A DNA stretch of 64,000 nt from Tolypothrix sp. FACHB-123 (GCF_014697075.1 NZ_JACJRE010000037.1:1-64000), one strand, 5' to 3'. Positions 18,362 through 27,902 are shown, counted from the stretch's first letter. Notes: generated from the letters alone by a model not told the origin. Made by a program: numbers and translations.

Positions 18362-18826
18362 ATGGCCAAGCTCGGAAAACCAACGGAAGAATGTGCTGCG
18401 AGAGTAATGGAAACAGTTCCTTTACTAATGCGGTTTATCCGAGCAGACATGCGCAGTCATAATGCTGAATCTTTATCGATACCTCAGTTGCGATCGCTCG
18501 CTTTTCTCAATCGCAATCCTGGTGCATCATTATCTGAGGTAGCAGAGCATTTAGGCGTTACCTGTGCTACAGCATCAACTACAATTGAACGCTTAGTTCA
18601 ACGCAATCTGGTAGAACGTAACGATCACCCCCAAGAACGGCGGCGAATAGTGCTGAATTTAACGGAAGCGGGAACAATGCTGTTAAAGCAATCCCAAGCA
18701 ACTACTCGCGCTCATATTGCCGATATTCTTGATAGTTTGACGCCAGAGCAAGTATCAAATCTTGAAGAAGGCTTGACTTTATTAAAAAATGTCTTCGAGC
18801 AAACAGAAATTAAAAAAGCTCCTTAA
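18362..18826 (+). CDS. MarR family transcriptional regulator
   Basis: The winged-helix MarR fold is visible: the SIPQLRSLAFLNRNPGASLSEVAEHL segment leads into the recognition helix (VTCATASTTIERLVQRNLVER), then the wing DHPQERRRIVLNLTEAG. A leading GGAG lies just before the ATG. It follows the DrrAB-like exporter by 13 bp, the usual arrangement in which the regulator represses its own exporter and releases it on ligand binding. The ligand is unknown. Confidence 0.92.
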   Translation: MAKLGKPTEECAARVMETVPLLMRFIRADMRSHNAESLSIPQLRSLAFLNRNPGASLSEVAEHLGVTCATASTTIERLVQRNLVERNDHPQERRRIVLNLTEAGTMLLKQSQATTRAHIADILDSLTPEQVSNLEEGLTLLKNVFEQTEIKKAP

Positions 18827-18837
18827 CCATAGTATCG

Positions 18838-18936
18838 GTCGTTGGTGGTGGAATTGGCATGATTCTTGTAGTTATTGCAACGGCGCTGATTTGGCCACAG
18901 ATGCGGAAGTTAGGTGCGTTGCATGAGTATGAGTGA
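18838..18936 (+). pseudogene. C-terminal relic of a membrane transporter
   Basis: In the +1 frame relative to the MarR gene, a stretch reads VSVVGGGIGMILVVIATAL, then IWPQMRKLGALHEYE and a stop. One transmembrane helix followed by a short basic tail is what the end of an MFS-type transporter looks like. No start or earlier part remains; the frame runs back into the MarR 3' end. I infer the remnant of a transporter that once followed the regulator. Confidence 0.45.
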
Positions 18937-18971
18937 AGAATATCTATATCTTAGTTAAGATGCTGCTCTGG

Positions 18972-19001
18972 ATGCGGAATGTAATATTCCGCATTTTTTT
19001 T
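18972..19001 (+). terminator. Rho-independent terminator of the DrrAB-MarR operon
   Basis: ATGCGGAAT and ATTCCGCAT form a perfect 9-bp stem with a 5-base loop (GTAAT), followed by eight T residues. Confidence 0.88.
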
Positions 19002-19129
19002 ATTTTTTCAACCTAGAGAGCCAAGCGATTTTACATAGAGAAAATCACTACCTATAGTTATTACCAACGGCAAATGGCAAATAGTAACTTTAAAGGTTAA
19101 GTTTTATTTGTGCTGACTGACTAAATAAT

Positions 19130-19957
19130 ATGGACTTAATTTCTGAACCTTTAAGCACCGAATATTTAAACATTCAAATTACCGGACTATCTCCATTATT
19201 ACGCAATACGAAGATAGTCCAAATGTCTGATTTTCACTATGATGGGTTGCTGTTATCGGAAGAATTGCTGACCCAAGCAATTAAGATCAGCAATCAAATT
19301 CAACCCGATTTAATAGTATTAACAGGTGATTTTGTTACAAACCTTCCCTACCCCATATATCAATTAGCAAAGCGATTGCAAAATTTAAAAAGTCGGGCTG
19401 GTATTTATGCAGTTTTAGGAAATCATGATTTATATTTTCCTAATTCCAAATCCGAAATAACTAATGCTTTGACTGCTGTGGGTATTCAAGTTTTATGGAA
19501 TCAAGTAGCCTATCCTTTAGGTTCTGAATTAGCTTTGGTAGGACTTCCTGATTATTGGTCGCCGGATTTTAATCCTGCTTTGGTAATGGAACAATTGGAG
19601 GTAAATACGCCGCGAATTGTCTTATCTCATAACCCCGATAGCGCCGAAGTACTGCAAAAATGGCGCGTAGATTTGCAACTTTCAGGACATACTCACGGTG
19701 GACAAATAGTGATTCCTGGAATTGGTTCGGTACCTTACTGGATTTCTTCATTTCGGCAAAATATTCCCGAATTCCTTTGGCCTTGGATACCTTTTTTACA
19801 GGGAAAATGGCCGAAAGTTGTGAAAAATTGGCAATGGGGTCAAGGTTTACATTGGGTAGGAAAAAACCAGCTTTATGTGAATCGTGGTTTAGGAACTTTC
19901 CCCCCCGGACGTTGGTATTGTCCACCAGAAGTAACTGCGATCGCTTTGGTTAAATAA
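19130..19957 (+). CDS. Metallophosphoesterase, YaeI-like
   Basis: The calcineurin-like metal-binding motifs are all present: Asp34-x-His36 (SDFHYD), Gly-Asp67 (LTGDF), Gly-Asn98-His99-Asp100 (GNHD), His167 (LSHNPD) and Gly-His187-Thr-His189 (SGHTHGG). The family includes UDP-2,3-diacylglucosamine-type and membrane-associated phosphodiesterases. YaeI-like members usually have an N-terminal membrane anchor, which is absent here. At 275 residues it is full length. The substrate is unknown. It is a single gene with no close neighbour on its strand. Confidence 0.9.
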   Translation: MDLISEPLSTEYLNIQITGLSPLLRNTKIVQMSDFHYDGLLLSEELLTQAIKISNQIQPDLIVLTGDFVTNLPYPIYQLAKRLQNLKSRAGIYAVLGNHDLYFPNSKSEITNALTAVGIQVLWNQVAYPLGSELALVGLPDYWSPDFNPALVMEQLEVNTPRIVLSHNPDSAEVLQKWRVDLQLSGHTHGGQIVIPGIGSVPYWISSFRQNIPEFLWPWIPFLQGKWPKVVKNWQWGQGLHWVGKNQLYVNRGLGTFPPGRWYCPPEVTAIALVK

Positions 19958-20483
19958 AATATTGACAGAAAGTCGGCGCTTGCCTAATCCTTCAAGGGGT
20001 GGGACGATCTGAAAATGACGCTGCACTATCGTAAATCCAAAATCTAAAATTGATTGACCGCCCACCAAGGTGGTTTTATTTTGCTCACACTGGTAGTAAA
20101 AGCTGAGCATAAGTACTTATAAAGGTATAGATAGCTGCGCATAATTAAATATTAATTTAATTAGATAGACATAAAATCATATATTCGGGTATAAATATAT
20201 CTAGACAAAATCTAGCTTAGTATCATGTTTCCAAAAATACTAAGCTTTTTTTAGTGGGAGAAAACAAACTATTTAAGGAGCCGCGATCTCCTGATTCTCG
20301 TTTACTTGTGTAAAATTGGCTGAAATTCTTGCATAGCAAGATTTGTATAACTTATGAAATTTTGAGATCCGTTCCTTATTGACAGTAAAAAAGAATTTAC
20401 TGTCAATTAATTGAAGCTCCCTATCTACGCAAATAAATTCTGAGTATACATCATGCACTAGTAATGCTACTGAGGCACAAGAA
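19958..20483. promoter_or_regulatory. Intergenic region with 12-bp perfect hairpin at 20378-20407
   Basis: Near the right end, ATTGACAGTAAA and TTTACTGTCAAT form a perfect 12-bp inverted repeat around AAAGAA, about 76 bp before the start of the next plus gene. It lacks a T-run, so a regulatory or operator role is as likely as termination. The rest is AT-rich. A 72-codon minus frame here is not convincing. Confidence 0.45.
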
Positions 20484-20828
20484 ATGCACATCGGAACCCA
20501 GGAACTTCACAACTACTTAAAATCATCAGCAAGCAGCCAAACCTGTTACGTCTTTTCCGCCCTGTGCAGGGCAGGTTGGACACCCCAGGTTATTTTTGAT
20601 GAAGATTGTGGAGTCAGCATTCAATGTCACGAGGGAAACCTCATACTTACGGCTTCCTCTCCCGATGATTGGGTGAGTGGGGCTTTCTCCCTGATGACGA
20701 TCAATGGCATCACGATCGCCCGCTTTGGGTTGTTTTGTGATACCGCATATATTGATTTAACACTGGCAATGTTGCAGAACATTGCTAATGAGTTTCTAAT
20801 ACGACTTGAGCAAGACATTTTTGCTTAA
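20484..20828 (+). CDS. Hypothetical protein, 114 aa
   Basis: The sequence is soluble and mixed alpha/beta, with a tyrosine/cysteine-containing start (HNYLKSSASSQTCYVFSALCRAG) and a helical C-terminus (IDLTLAMLQNIANEFLIRLEQ). Length and composition look like a genuine cyanobacterial protein, but I do not recognise a family. It is monocistronic, with a perfect hairpin in its upstream region. Confidence 0.65.
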   Translation: MHIGTQELHNYLKSSASSQTCYVFSALCRAGWTPQVIFDEDCGVSIQCHEGNLILTASSPDDWVSGAFSLMTINGITIARFGLFCDTAYIDLTLAMLQNIANEFLIRLEQDIFA

Positions 20829-21219
20829 GCAGGGAACGAAGTTAAGCGGGGTTGAAGAAGGCAGGAGGCAGAAGGCAGCACTTCGACAGGCGCAGTGACC
20901 AGGCAGAAGGAGTAATTGAGAGAAGTTAAAATCTCCTTCCAATTACAAGCGCCGTTAACCGCCGGGGTTTAAAACCCTTGCTCCCTTTGGTCGCTCTCAG
21001 AGGGGGGCGTGCGGTCGGTCGCCAGACTTGAAGCACCTGGTGTCAACTGCCGTCAGGAAACAGTATTCCCGAAGGCCTCCAGTAAAGCTGCCCTCTGCCT
21101 TTCTTGATAATTTACTTGAGCAGTTGCAGGCAATTCTTGCCAATAATCGGCATACTTAAAGAGAGAGATCACTCTAAACAACTCTCTGCTATCTGAGGCG
21201 TGAAGGTAAACCAGCGACA
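20829..21219. repeat. Intergenic region with copy 1 of a dispersed repeat (21044-21113)
   Basis: The segment starting CAACTGCCGTCAGGAAACAG and ending near CCCTCTGCCTTTCTTGATAA recurs at 35012-35122 with a different, longer middle. Poly-purine GCAGGAGGCAGAAGGCAG runs occur before it (20860-20915), like those at 56298-56330. No gene is supported in this stretch. Confidence 0.6.
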
Positions 21220-21762
21220 ATGAGACGTACAACCACTAATAGATCATCGGCTAATAGTTCTCGATCATCTTCATTCCAATCTTCAATATTTAACTTCACC
21301 ACCATAGCAATTTTGGGGGGTGTGTTTGTGTTAGGAATTGGAATTGGTATTGCTTTTAGCTCGACAACCACTTTATCCCCATCTAATGTGGCTTCTCGTG
21401 AATTTATCGATACCAAAGCACCAAACCCTGAGATTTGCGTGCAATACGGAGCCAGCGCAATGGTAATGGATGCGAGACTTTTTGTCACTCTTAACCCATT
21501 TAATGTCTACGTTGCTCAACCTAGTATGCGCCCTGGATGCGTTCTCCGTCAAAATAACTGGGCGCTCTTAGAACAGCGTAAGCTAGTAACATCAGATCAG
21601 GTAAGAGAATGTAAAAATCGTCTGAATACTTTTGGCTTCACAGGTAACTTAGATACCGATAAACCTGATATTAGATGTATTTATCAAAATGAAGCTGCGC
21701 AAAACTTCTTTATGTCTCAACCAGGAGCAGTTGCGCCATCACAAGAAACGGATAGATTCTAA
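21220..21762 (+). CDS. DUF3172 family protein
   Basis: An Arg/Ser/Thr-rich N-terminus of ~25 residues is followed by one transmembrane segment (~27-48, TTIAILGGVFVLGIGIGIAF) and a conserved soluble domain: PNPEICVQYGASAMVMDARLF, QPSMRPGCVLRQNNWALLEQ (cut at the ends), and VRECKNRLNTFGF. This matches the DUF3172 family of cyanobacteria and chloroplast-bearing plants. Three conserved Cys residues lie in the domain. The function is unknown; an N-in single-pass membrane location is inferred. A terminator follows about 85 bp downstream. Confidence 0.8.
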   Translation: MRRTTTNRSSANSSRSSSFQSSIFNFTTIAILGGVFVLGIGIGIAFSSTTTLSPSNVASREFIDTKAPNPEICVQYGASAMVMDARLFVTLNPFNVYVAQPSMRPGCVLRQNNWALLEQRKLVTSDQVRECKNRLNTFGFTGNLDTDKPDIRCIYQNEAAQNFFMSQPGAVAPSQETDRF

Positions 21763-21846
21763 TTTAAAATTCGCTCATTCAACATGCAAATTTGCAGTCG
21801 AATTTGCAGATATTTTCCATAGGGAATATTATCCTGTATGAAACTG

Positions 21847-21873
21847 AGCGGAGTTGAAGCCACTCCGCTTTTT
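21847..21873 (+). terminator. Rho-independent terminator between convergent genes
   Basis: AGCGGAGT and ACTCCGCT form an 8-bp stem with a 7-base loop followed by TTTT. It closes the DUF3172 transcript before the convergent cytochrome gene. Confidence 0.75.
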
Positions 21874-21917
21874 AGCTAATTTTAGACGCAGTCATGAGCG
21901 CAGCAAAATTTGTTGAT

Positions 21918-22643
21918 TTAATCACCACCAGAGAACAACAAAGGTAAAATCAGCGCTGCAAAAATGCCAATGAGCACAATGATTTCAATAATGCTGAGAG
22001 GGAAATTATTCTGCCGCAGATTATTAAATTCTCCGGCAAAATTAGCTGAGAAATTACTCAACCAATTACGTAACCGTCTATTCCATTGTGTGGGGCTATC
22101 TTCCGAACGAACATTTGGCGAAAATATAGATAATAATAAAGGCGCACCACCTACTTTTGTAGACATCAAGATATGAATTGCTAAACAGCAAACTAGGATT
22201 GCCCAAGCAATAAGATGTAGGTAGTACCAACCTTGATTTAAATCTCCTGTAGGCAACCATTCTTCTTGCATCATTCTGCCAGAAAATACAGCTAAAAGCG
22301 CCGCAATTAGCATTAATGTATTAGCAATTCTTTGCAAACTCACCCACCAAATCGGTCTGCCAAGTTGAGTTAAGTTTTGTAAGGAATCTTTTTGTAATAA
22401 CCGTTTATTACCTGCATGAAAGCTATAAATTGCTAAGACAGGGAAAACAAAAAAGAAAAATACTGCAAATGTCCCGTGAATATCTATAATTGGCCCAATA
22501 CGCGGGATGGGTATTTTCCCAAACCTGCCATCGAAGGTATTGTAAACTAAAAAACCTGTGATGATGGCAGCGATCGCTAAAATTCCACTCACAGCGTGAA
22601 TAATCTTTAACAACAAAGGCTGATAGGGTGCAGAACGAGACAT
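21918..22643 (-). CDS. Cytochrome b561-like integral membrane protein
   Basis: Five hydrophobic segments are visible, at roughly residues 12-32, 52-70, 104-120, 141-160 and 218-238. Histidines that could ligate haem lie in the helices (IIHAV, DIHGTFAVF, YSFHAG, YLHLIAW, AIHILM), as in the cytochrome b561/b6-like domain family. It probably carries electrons across the thylakoid or plasma membrane. A loop of ~55 polar residues separates the fourth and fifth helices. It is a single gene. Confidence 0.8.
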   Translation of the reverse strand: MSRSAPYQPLLLKIIHAVSGILAIAAIITGFLVYNTFDGRFGKIPIPRIGPIIDIHGTFAVFFFFVFPVLAIYSFHAGNKRLLQKDSLQNLTQLGRPIWWVSLQRIANTLMLIAALLAVFSGRMMQEEWLPTGDLNQGWYYLHLIAWAILVCCLAIHILMSTKVGGAPLLLSIFSPNVRSEDSPTQWNRRLRNWLSNFSANFAGEFNNLRQNNFPLSIIEIIVLIGIFAALILPLLFSGGD

Positions 22644-22858
22644 GAGTAATTACCTCAGTAGTTATTTATTCAAAAATATTATTGAGTATTACGCCCGTCT
22701 CAGGGAAGAGAAAATACTAAATTAATGATGTAGATGTTTTTTGTTAGTCAGTTAATCATGAGAAAATCCTTCTTCTCCGTCAACAATCAACAGTTAACAA
22801 GGGGATCGCTGATAATTAAAATTTTCTACGTCAGCCAATAACATCAGTCTTTTCTCAT

Positions 22859-23827
22859 TTAATTTCGCATTTTCGGAATAGGTTGACCAAATTCAATCAC
22901 TGGTGCTTCGGTAAAATTAGGTGGAGATTGAGGTAATGTGGGAACGGGAAAATTAGGTTGAGTAATTGGTGTAGGGTTACCAAAATTACTAGGTTGATTT
23001 ACCACAATTGGTGGTGGAAGTGTAGGATTTGGTAATTGAGATTGGTTATGGGATGTAAGCGGTGGAACCACAACAAGTGGTTGCTGTTGGTTAGTAGGTA
23101 TTGCTGGTAAAGCGTTAGATGGTGGCGGTAATGTCAAAAAGGGTACTTGTTGATTATTAGTTGTTGGTTGACTAATAGTTTGTTGGGGATAGTTATAGGG
23201 AATTACAGGTAGGTTATTAGGCTGTTGAGGATAGTTAGATGGAATTGGCGGTAAAGCATTAGGTTGTTGAGGATAGTTTCTCGGTTGTACAGGATTTCTG
23301 TAACCAGAATTGAAACCTCGCAACACCCAACGGGTGGGATTTTTCAAAGATGCAGGTTGCAATTTTACCTGATTTGGATCTACATAAGTTCCTGGTGCTA
23401 AATCTAAAACAATTCTGGTTACAGCTGCGTTTAATTGAGAAACACGGACTCTTTGGATAGCTCCCGAATAATTTTGTTGTGTCGGAACATAGCCCAATTT
23501 AGTATTAGGTAAATCTACAACAATTCGGGGAGGTTGGGCGAGATAAAAATAATTAGGTGTGGTACTTGATGAAAGAGAAAACTCTAATTGTAGAGCCTCT
23601 GGAGAAAAGCGCCAATTATCAAGTGTGGCTAAGGGTGTGTTAAGATTTCTGCCACCAATTGGCGGTGGTAAATTTGGAGAATAAGGGGCTGGTAGCTGCT
23701 TTGTTAATGGTAAAGCGATCGCGCTACCAGCTTGCAGAGAAACTACTGTATATACGCCAAACCAGCTAATACCAAATAGCTGCGTGCAAAGTTGGCAAAA
23801 TTGTTTAGTCTTTAAACTTTTTTCCAT
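22859..23827 (-). CDS. AMIN domain protein with Pro/Asn/Gln-rich tail
   Basis: After an N-terminal hydrophobic segment (~17-38), residues ~65-170 form an AMIN domain: LDNWRFSPEALQLEFSLS, PRIVVDLPNTKLG and the VSQLNAAVTRIVLDL strand pair. AMIN domains anchor periplasmic amidases and secretion proteins to peptidoglycan. No amidase domain follows; instead ~150 residues are Pro/Asn/Gln repeats (NYPQQPN units). A cell-wall structural role is inferred. It is in the same orientation as the next two genes. Confidence 0.85.
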   Translation of the reverse strand: MEKSLKTKQFCQLCTQLFGISWFGVYTVVSLQAGSAIALPLTKQLPAPYSPNLPPPIGGRNLNTPLATLDNWRFSPEALQLEFSLSSSTTPNYFYLAQPPRIVVDLPNTKLGYVPTQQNYSGAIQRVRVSQLNAAVTRIVLDLAPGTYVDPNQVKLQPASLKNPTRWVLRGFNSGYRNPVQPRNYPQQPNALPPIPSNYPQQPNNLPVIPYNYPQQTISQPTTNNQQVPFLTLPPPSNALPAIPTNQQQPLVVVPPLTSHNQSQLPNPTLPPPIVVNQPSNFGNPTPITQPNFPVPTLPQSPPNFTEAPVIEFGQPIPKMRN

Positions 23828-23871
23828 AATTTTTATCTTTGATCTCTTGAGCTATCTGGCATTTTTGTACT

Positions 23872-24393
23872 TTAATGACCTTTTTTGGGCTGAGATTTTA
23901 CTCGCTTTTGAATTGGTACAGCAGTAAATTTAAAGTTCCTCGTGCTACCACTCAAGAATAATTGCCCAATTAAATTGCCTTGATTGCTCAATTGCATTTG
24001 CATTTTAGCTGAATGAATGCGTGTATTTTCTTGAGCAGTAGGATTGCAGAGAATGGCTCTGTCAAGTTTGCCAGATAAACTCAACTGTGGATTGCTGAAG
24101 ATTCCAGAAAGAGAATTATTGCTTGTCTGCATATTGGCGGATTCAGCATCAAGATATGCTGGGTAAAAAGAGGCATTTAAGTAAATACCTGATTGCTGAA
24201 TGTTGAGGATTAATGCTTCTGGTTTCATGCAGTTTGGTATATCTTCTGCTAAAACCAGCCGATAGCGATCGCTCATGGCTGGGGGTGCTTTTAAATTAGT
24301 TTCTCCATAGACGCTGACAGTTTTAAATAATAGGAGAACTGAACCGATCGCAACTCCATAAAAGGTTAAGGATTTTAAATTGAAATGATTCAT
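23872..24393 (-). CDS. Hypothetical periplasmic protein
   Basis: The start is set at the Met at 24393 because AGGAG lies 8 bases upstream; an upstream in-frame start at 24411 would overlap the antiporter stop. A signal-peptide-like segment (SLTFYGVAIGSVLLLFKTVSVYG, spaced over residues 8-30) precedes ~145 residues of beta-rich sequence ending in a basic tail (KRVKSQPKKGH). I recognise no family. It starts 4 bp after the antiporter stop, so it is probably translationally coupled to it. Confidence 0.75.
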   Translation of the reverse strand: MNHFNLKSLTFYGVAIGSVLLLFKTVSVYGETNLKAPPAMSDRYRLVLAEDIPNCMKPEALILNIQQSGIYLNASFYPAYLDAESANMQTSNNSLSGIFSNPQLSLSGKLDRAILCNPTAQENTRIHSAKMQMQLSNQGNLIGQLFLSGSTRNFKFTAVPIQKRVKSQPKKGH

Positions 24394-24397
24394 GATT

Positions 24398-26575
24398 TCA
24401 ACTCCTAGCAATCGATTCTTGAGTGCTGACTTCCGATAGCATCGATGATAAATGAGAGGTGACTTGACTATAGCGCCGGGTAATCAGCAAAGAAGAACGA
24501 CATTGAATTGCTAGCTGATCTGTATATCTTCCTAGGGTTTGGCGTTCGATACCCCAAGCGCGGCTAGTACCAGCAATTGTCAAATCTACGACTTCGGAAG
24601 CTGTGATCACGGCTTGAATTGGCTCTTGGGCTTTTATCGGTTTGATTTCAATGCGATCGCGTACACTATTGGGTAAGCGCTCCATCATCATGTGCAGTTC
24701 ATAACTTAATTCATCGTTGGTTTGATTTTCTGACACTAACTGTAAAATTTGTAACATACAAGTGTCACGATTGATCAATAATCTCAAGGCTAGTATCAGG
24801 GCTAAATCATCATGAATATTTGCCGAGTAGGGCACTAACAAGCTTTCTAACCGCTCTCCACCTCGGTCAATAAAAACTGCTACATCTACGGGTGCTGAGG
24901 TGAGAATTTGACCAACTCTACCACCTAGGCGATTATTACTAAAAGCAGGACGGTGCCAACCTACTAAAATCAAGTTAGGTTGCTCAATTCTAGCAATTTC
25001 TGCGGTTTCTCTGGCAACGTTACTCGATAAGCGAACGATTGGTTGGACAGAAGAACGAATTGTTGGCGGTTCTAGTGTATTGATTAAATCTTCTAGCTGC
25101 TGCTGGCGTTGTTCAATTAAACGGTTAGCCTCAACAGGTGTATTCTCAAAGGCATAGTCTTCTTCAAATTCAATGAGACTGAGGGGATGAACGACAGCCG
25201 CTTGATGATGGTTGAGAGCAATCGCCACCGCTAACTGCACTAAGCCTTTTTGGGTGCTAGGATTAGCTACTGGCACTAAAATGCGGTAATCGTTATTAAC
25301 AACAGTAGTTTCCCCTTGATTTGCTGTTAATTCTGGTTCTAAGCGATCTAAGCGGATCAGCTGTTTCGGATATGTCCATTCCAGTAATGGTGAGGTCATA
25401 AATGTGGTGACTAATGCCATAATCACCAACATGGTAAAGAGTACGGGGGAAATGACGCCTAAATCTAAACCAATGTTGAGTACGATTAACTCAGTCAAGC
25501 CGCGAGTATTCATTAACCAGCCCAAAGCCGAGGCTTCTCGCTGATTAATTCCACTAACACGCGCCGCAACATAAGTACCAATATACTTGCCTGCGATCGC
25601 TACTCCTAAAACTAATGCACACATTAACCACAATTCTGGACGATTGAGTAAGCCGATTTGCGTCCGCAAGCCGCTAAAAGCAAAGAACACCGGGAGCAAA
25701 AATACTAAGACAAAATCTTCGGTTTTTTCCGCTAATTCCCTGACTAAATCTGCATTTTTGGGCATAGCTGCACCGAGTAAAAAGGCTCCAAAAATTAAGT
25801 GAATGCCAATTAACTCGGTAATCAAAGCCGATGCAACAACAGCCATATAAATTAAGGCTACTACCAATTGGCTTAAGCGTCCTGTGCGCTGGTAGTAGGT
25901 AGCGAGACGTTGCAAAAACCAACGCCCAACTGTGACCATGAAAGCGATGTAGAGTATGCTTTCAATAATTGTGGGGAATGCACTTACAATGCTACCTTCT
26001 CTGGCGACGGCGATCGCTACTGCTAACAAGCACCAAGCCGTCACATCATCCACAGCGGCGCAAGTTAAGGCTAATGTGCCTAAGCGGGTACCTTGCAAAT
26101 TGTTCTCGGTAATAATCCTAGCTAATACAGGAAAAGCTGTAATTGACATCGCCGCACCCAAAAATAAGGCAAAGGCGGTAAAGGAAACACTCGCATTGGA
26201 AACCAGAGGATAAAGCAATACTGATAGTATGGTGCCTAAAGAAAATGGTACTAAAATACTCACATGAGAAGTCAAAATTGCTGTTTCTAACTGACCGCTG
26301 AGGTATTTGGGATTAAGTTCTAACCCAATGAGAAACATGAAAAATATCAGTCCCACTTGTGACAAAACATTTAAAAAAGGAATTGTCTCAGGTGGAAATA
26401 CGTTAGCTGCTACTGATGGTGCAATTAGACCAAATAGAGAAGGGCCAAGCATAATCCCGGCGACAATCTCACCAATTACCAGCGGTTGCTTAACTGACTT
26501 AAATGCCAGTCCTACTAACCGTGACAGTCCAATAACAATCAGCACCTCAAACAAAACGAGTATTACTGTGTGCAT
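24398..26575 (-). CDS. Cation:proton antiporter, CPA2 family, with C-terminal Usp-like domain
   Basis: Residues ~1-400 hold about 12 transmembrane segments of the Na+/H+ exchanger domain, with the characteristic GEIVAGIMLGPSLFG motif near residue 35 and the CAAVDDVTAWCLLA segment (catalytic Asp pair) near 175. Residues ~430-700 contain two universal-stress-like nucleotide-binding folds. A good ribosome-binding site (GAGG) precedes the ATG. It exchanges K+ or Na+ for H+ across the membrane, supporting pH and salt homeostasis. A decayed paralogue lies immediately upstream. Confidence 0.93.
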   Translation of the reverse strand: MHTVILVLFEVLIVIGLSRLVGLAFKSVKQPLVIGEIVAGIMLGPSLFGLIAPSVAANVFPPETIPFLNVLSQVGLIFFMFLIGLELNPKYLSGQLETAILTSHVSILVPFSLGTILSVLLYPLVSNASVSFTAFALFLGAAMSITAFPVLARIITENNLQGTRLGTLALTCAAVDDVTAWCLLAVAIAVAREGSIVSAFPTIIESILYIAFMVTVGRWFLQRLATYYQRTGRLSQLVVALIYMAVVASALITELIGIHLIFGAFLLGAAMPKNADLVRELAEKTEDFVLVFLLPVFFAFSGLRTQIGLLNRPELWLMCALVLGVAIAGKYIGTYVAARVSGINQREASALGWLMNTRGLTELIVLNIGLDLGVISPVLFTMLVIMALVTTFMTSPLLEWTYPKQLIRLDRLEPELTANQGETTVVNNDYRILVPVANPSTQKGLVQLAVAIALNHHQAAVVHPLSLIEFEEDYAFENTPVEANRLIEQRQQQLEDLINTLEPPTIRSSVQPIVRLSSNVARETAEIARIEQPNLILVGWHRPAFSNNRLGGRVGQILTSAPVDVAVFIDRGGERLESLLVPYSANIHDDLALILALRLLINRDTCMLQILQLVSENQTNDELSYELHMMMERLPNSVRDRIEIKPIKAQEPIQAVITASEVVDLTIAGTSRAWGIERQTLGRYTDQLAIQCRSSLLITRRYSQVTSHLSSMLSEVSTQESIARS

Positions 26576-26904
26576 AGTTTCCTCGACAATGACTATCCGG
26601 TTTCCCTAAGATGATTCTTTAAATCACTAGAAAATGTCAACCTTTTTATACACATCTCAAGTCCAATCGTGCCAGGTTAAGATGTTAATTGTTGTTACAA
26701 TACTGAATAAATAACTATCAATTAAGGGTGTTAAATTTAATACTTCAGCAATAATTGAACGTTTATAATTCGTAATTTATAATTCGTAATTATTAACCCA
26801 GGATTGTGCAGTTTAGCAATGCTAATCCCAGACAGCAATCTTGTATCTACGCAGGAGATTTTTTGTAACTTGTACCTAGCAATAAAAAGGGAAATCGTGG
26901 CGAT

Positions 26905-27240
26905 GCCATCAATGTTGTGGCGATTGCCCTAATAAACATGATAGTAAATAAAGTCGGGGTAATTACTCCTGGCTATAAACCTATTTTGAGGATAGTTAAC
27001 TTATTACACCACAGGGATTAATCGGGGTAGTAATCATTGCTGAAGAGCGCCCATTTTTGTCGGCGAATTGTGCAGTTAACATACATGCAATTACTTTAAC
27101 AAAAATTGCGATCGCCACAATTAACAGCTAATTCTCCATAAGGTAAGTGTATTTACTAACCAAATTTGAGTATTGAGTCCAGAGTAAATAAAAAATATTG
27201 CCAGTAAAAATACCGGAGTGCAGAACCCTGGCTTCTGGAA
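26905..27240 (-). pseudogene. Decayed fragment of a CPA2 antiporter gene
   Basis: DNA here aligns by eye, in the same orientation, with the intact antiporter at about 25395-25710. For example, the stretch CCTAATAAACATGATAGTAA matches CATAATCACCAACATGGTAA in the intact gene, and ACATACATGCAATTACTTTA matches ACATAAGTACCAATATACTT. Many indels and stops prevent any open frame. It is probably the relic of a tandem duplication or a lost paralogue. Confidence 0.6.
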
Positions 27241-27377
27241 CAAGCCGACGTTCTGGTCTTGCACAAGTGAGCTTTTTTACATATTGCGATCGCCAGTTAA
27301 ATAACTTATAAACAACTTGATACCTTTGTTAAAATCCAGTCAAAAAGGCATATAATCTCGATGCCAGCCATAAAAAT

Positions 27378-27860
27378 ATGAAGGCTAACGAAATATATCT
27401 TAGACCTGCACAACCAACAGATGCAAGGGATCTGAGTGCAATTCATATTGCTGCAATTAAAGCCCTACCAGCAACTTACTATTCGCAAAAAGAACTGTTA
27501 GCTTGGCGCAACTACCGCGATCGCCCTGATGATGCTAATCTCTTTAAGATTATTCAAGCAGACAATTTCCGGGTTGCAGTTGTTGATGATGTAGTTACGG
27601 GCTTTGCTAGTTATATTGCTGATGAACTGATAGCTTTATATGTGCATCCCAAATACCAAGGAAGAGGAATCGGGCGAATTTTAGTCCAGCATTTTTGCGA
27701 GCAAGCAATGGAACAAGGTATCGATCGAGTGATGACGACCGCGAGCCTTTATGCTGAAGGATTTTATTCACGACTTGGTTTTAGTCTGATCGCCAGAGCA
27801 TCCCATTACTTAAGTAAAGGGATAATTGTTCCAGTCTCTAAAATGAGTAAAACGTTATAG
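27378..27860 (+). CDS. GNAT family N-acetyltransferase
   Basis: The 160-residue protein is one GNAT domain. The acetyl-CoA pyrophosphate-binding motif A is LYVHPKYQGRGIGRILVQHF at ~89-108, with the Q-x-x-G-x-G loop. The motif B-like SLYAEGFYSRLGF follows at ~128-140. The acceptor substrate is unknown. A lipoprotein gene begins 42 bp downstream on the same strand. Confidence 0.9.
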   Translation: MKANEIYLRPAQPTDARDLSAIHIAAIKALPATYYSQKELLAWRNYRDRPDDANLFKIIQADNFRVAVVDDVVTGFASYIADELIALYVHPKYQGRGIGRILVQHFCEQAMEQGIDRVMTTASLYAEGFYSRLGFSLIARASHYLSKGIIVPVSKMSKTL

Positions 27861-27902
27861 GTTAATCATGACAAAACTTATATTTACCGGATATTTTGAA
27901 TT

